Shown one piece after another: positions 57,901 through 64,000 of a stretch of 64,000 bases of DNA. Each line of letters begins with the position of its first letter. Position 1 is the stretch's first letter. Made by a program: the position numbers and the translations under genes. The notes under the pieces were generated by a model, which saw nothing but the letters and a program-made list of their open reading frames with translations, was not told the DNA's origin and did no database searches. Origin of the DNA: Syngnathus acus (lineage: Eukaryota; Chordata; Actinopteri; Syngnathiformes; Syngnathidae); the NCBI RefSeq assembly GCF_901709675.1, contig NC_051101.1, positions 13,727,416-13,791,415 of the forward strand. The letters are read 5' to 3'.

Positions 57901-59400
57901 TTAGGCTAACATTTCAAAGTCAAGCTGACTCAACATCATGCAGATGTATTTTCGGAGCCAAATGATAGACCTTTCTTTCTTTCATAGCATTAGCCTCATT
58001 AAAACACTAATGGTGCACACATCAAACAAAGGCTTTCCATTTCCAGATGTTGATCACAATATCATTTCTAAATATGACCCCAAAAATCCTTCCAGCTTGA
58101 CTGACTTGATGACGGAGACCAATGGTGACGCTAAGATGACATCAATTGGCTGTAATGTGGCAGAGCCAAATGTGAAAGTCTTTTCGACTCATCAGACTAA
58201 GTGGACACGGTTGACTGAAAGGTCTTTCAAGCTCCCCGCGTCTGCTTTGGGAGACGTTTTTATGCGGCCTTTTTTTTTTTTTATATTGATTGCGAGTACT
58301 CATCATACACCTGCTTGGAGTGTTTAGATCAGAGAAACAATATGACCTTCCATTTAAAGAAATGTCTTTTAGGGCTTCTAGTATAAGAAGATGCATGTTG
58401 TATTTGTGCAGAGCTTGCCCAAAATTTGACGCACACATCATGGATTTATATCGATTCTTCGCTACCTTTGTTCGTTCATTTATAGCGGACAAGAAAAAAG
58501 TGTAGAAAAAAGAAACAATGGTCAGATCTTCATTCAAAAACCTACCAGTGGATGTTGTTTTTGAACATTTATTGGTCATTTTTAAACTTTGAACTAATAA
58601 CTCATTATTAGCGGCTCCATAGTTTATAGTTTGATGTCCAATTTTTGCACAAGCACTGTGTGAGTTAGTTTTCTCCAAGGAGCGATGAAAATCAAAGCTG
58701 AATTTCTGCGTGTTAAGCTTTATTTCAATTTGAGTGTGTAAAATATGAAGTATTTCCCTGTGGAGCTGATTGGGAAAAAGAGCAAAATGGAGCTTAATGT
58801 AGAGTGAACTTTTGATTTGTGTCTGCATGAGATGGCCAGAAAGAGCACTTGAGCTGCATGCTAATGTTACTCTGTGGATGCGTTAAAGTGAATAAAAGAT
58901 GATCATATGTCAAAGTTAATAGCCGTACTTGCAACCCCAAGAAAGTCCAAACTTAATCCCTCACTTAGGAGTGAAAAACAAAAGAAATGCTTTGACACAT
59001 CATATATGTATGTAGATGACAGCTCAGCAAGTTGGCGGTGGAATTCCAACAACACTTATTGAGAATAGTAGAAAAGTGGAGCGGCCGACTCGGTGTCGTC
59101 GCAGAGAAGCCATCTTGTTCCACGGGACAACTCAAGATCATCTTACGTTGATTCAAAAAGACATGTATCATCAGGAAAGATAGTCTTGTACTTTTAATAA
59201 TGGCATCTGAAACAAACAAAGACTCCTCCCACTGACCCCCCCCTCCTGCAAGCAAGGCTCCTCATCAGCAAGCCAAGTGTCATTGCAGTGAAAATTCACC
59301 CCATCTCAGTTCAACTTGATTAGCGGTGAGTGATTTGGAATATGAAACTAGCATGATGCCGTTGGTTGAATTCTGATTATTTTGATCTGCTCCAGCTTTT
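55000..59400. other. Intergenic DNA upstream of the CD22-like gene
   Basis: Apart from the dispersed-repeat fragment at 55783-55880, (CCCCT)n near 56290-56315, (CCTG)n near 56535-56560 and (CA)n near 57520-57545, I see no gene. A 228-codon frame on the minus strand (58142-58828) has no recognised domain. Confidence 0.45.
55783..55880 (+). repeat. Teleost dispersed repeat fragment
   Basis: Reads GTTTGCGTGTTCTCCCCCTG, then TTGTCTATGCGTGCCCTGCC, then ATCGACTGGCAACCAGTTGA, the middle of the same repeat family as at 35731-35815, with a central deletion. Confidence 0.65.
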
Positions 59401-59408
59401 TGACGTCA
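59401..59408 (+). promoter_or_regulatory. CRE-like palindrome just upstream of the CD22-like start codon
   Basis: Perfect TGACGTCA ending 5 bases before the ATG. No TATA box is evident. It could be a promoter element of a TATA-less gene or chance. Confidence 0.3.
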
Positions 59409-59413
59409 CAGAG

Positions 59414-64000
<4,587 letters not shown>

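Overview
The window is nuclear DNA of a vertebrate, almost certainly a ray-finned fish. Coding sequence lies in short exons with GT/AG introns, many introns are only 57-150 bp, microsatellites are dense, and several repeats typical of fish genomes are present. A percomorph-like teleost fits the compact introns and short intergenic distances, but the species cannot be fixed from sequence alone. I see no prokaryotic, viral or CRISPR content.

Five protein-coding genes can be supported by joining exons by hand with every splice phase checked. (1) 388-1355, +: the 3' end of an NCAM-type adhesion molecule (second FN3 domain, transmembrane helix, short cytoplasmic tail); its 3' UTR carries a 550-bp hAT-type element. 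(2) 3538-16533, +: a complete MROH1 (maestro heat-like repeat family member 1), 44 coding exons, 1,635 codons with no frame break. A second, 882-bp hAT-type element sits in its second coding intron. (3) 18557-19640, -: a complete prepro-cholecystokinin of 133 residues with an upstream non-coding exon, TATA box and CRE/E-box module. It is tail-to-tail with MROH1 and has an unusual CCK-8 core, Asp-Tyr-Glu-Gly-Trp-Met-Asp-Phe. (4) 39282-46071, -: a complete scleraxis bHLH factor of 210 residues. Its last 12 residues come from a tiny third exon about 6.1 kb from the second. (5) 59414-64000, +: the 5' part of a CD22/Siglec-like immunoglobulin receptor (signal peptide, V-set domain, three C2-type domains and the start of a fifth), running off the right edge.

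The stretches between genes (about 20.7-38.7 kb and 46.6-59.4 kb) hold no gene I can recognise. They contain microsatellites, decayed DNA-transposon/MITE and SINE-like copies, a 3' LINE tail on the minus strand near 29.6 kb and a LINE reverse-transcriptase fragment near 54.8 kb. MROH1 and SCX are also close neighbours in mammals, so that pair is probably conserved synteny, here with CCK between them and without a visible BOP1.

The genes do not form one pathway: they are a cell-adhesion protein, a HEAT-repeat protein, a gut/brain peptide hormone, a tendon-lineage transcription factor and an immune lectin-like receptor. I found no convincing new multi-gene system. The most interesting observations are the CCK peptide substitutions, the GGAA microsatellite inserted in the CCK promoter, and the remote terminal scx exon.
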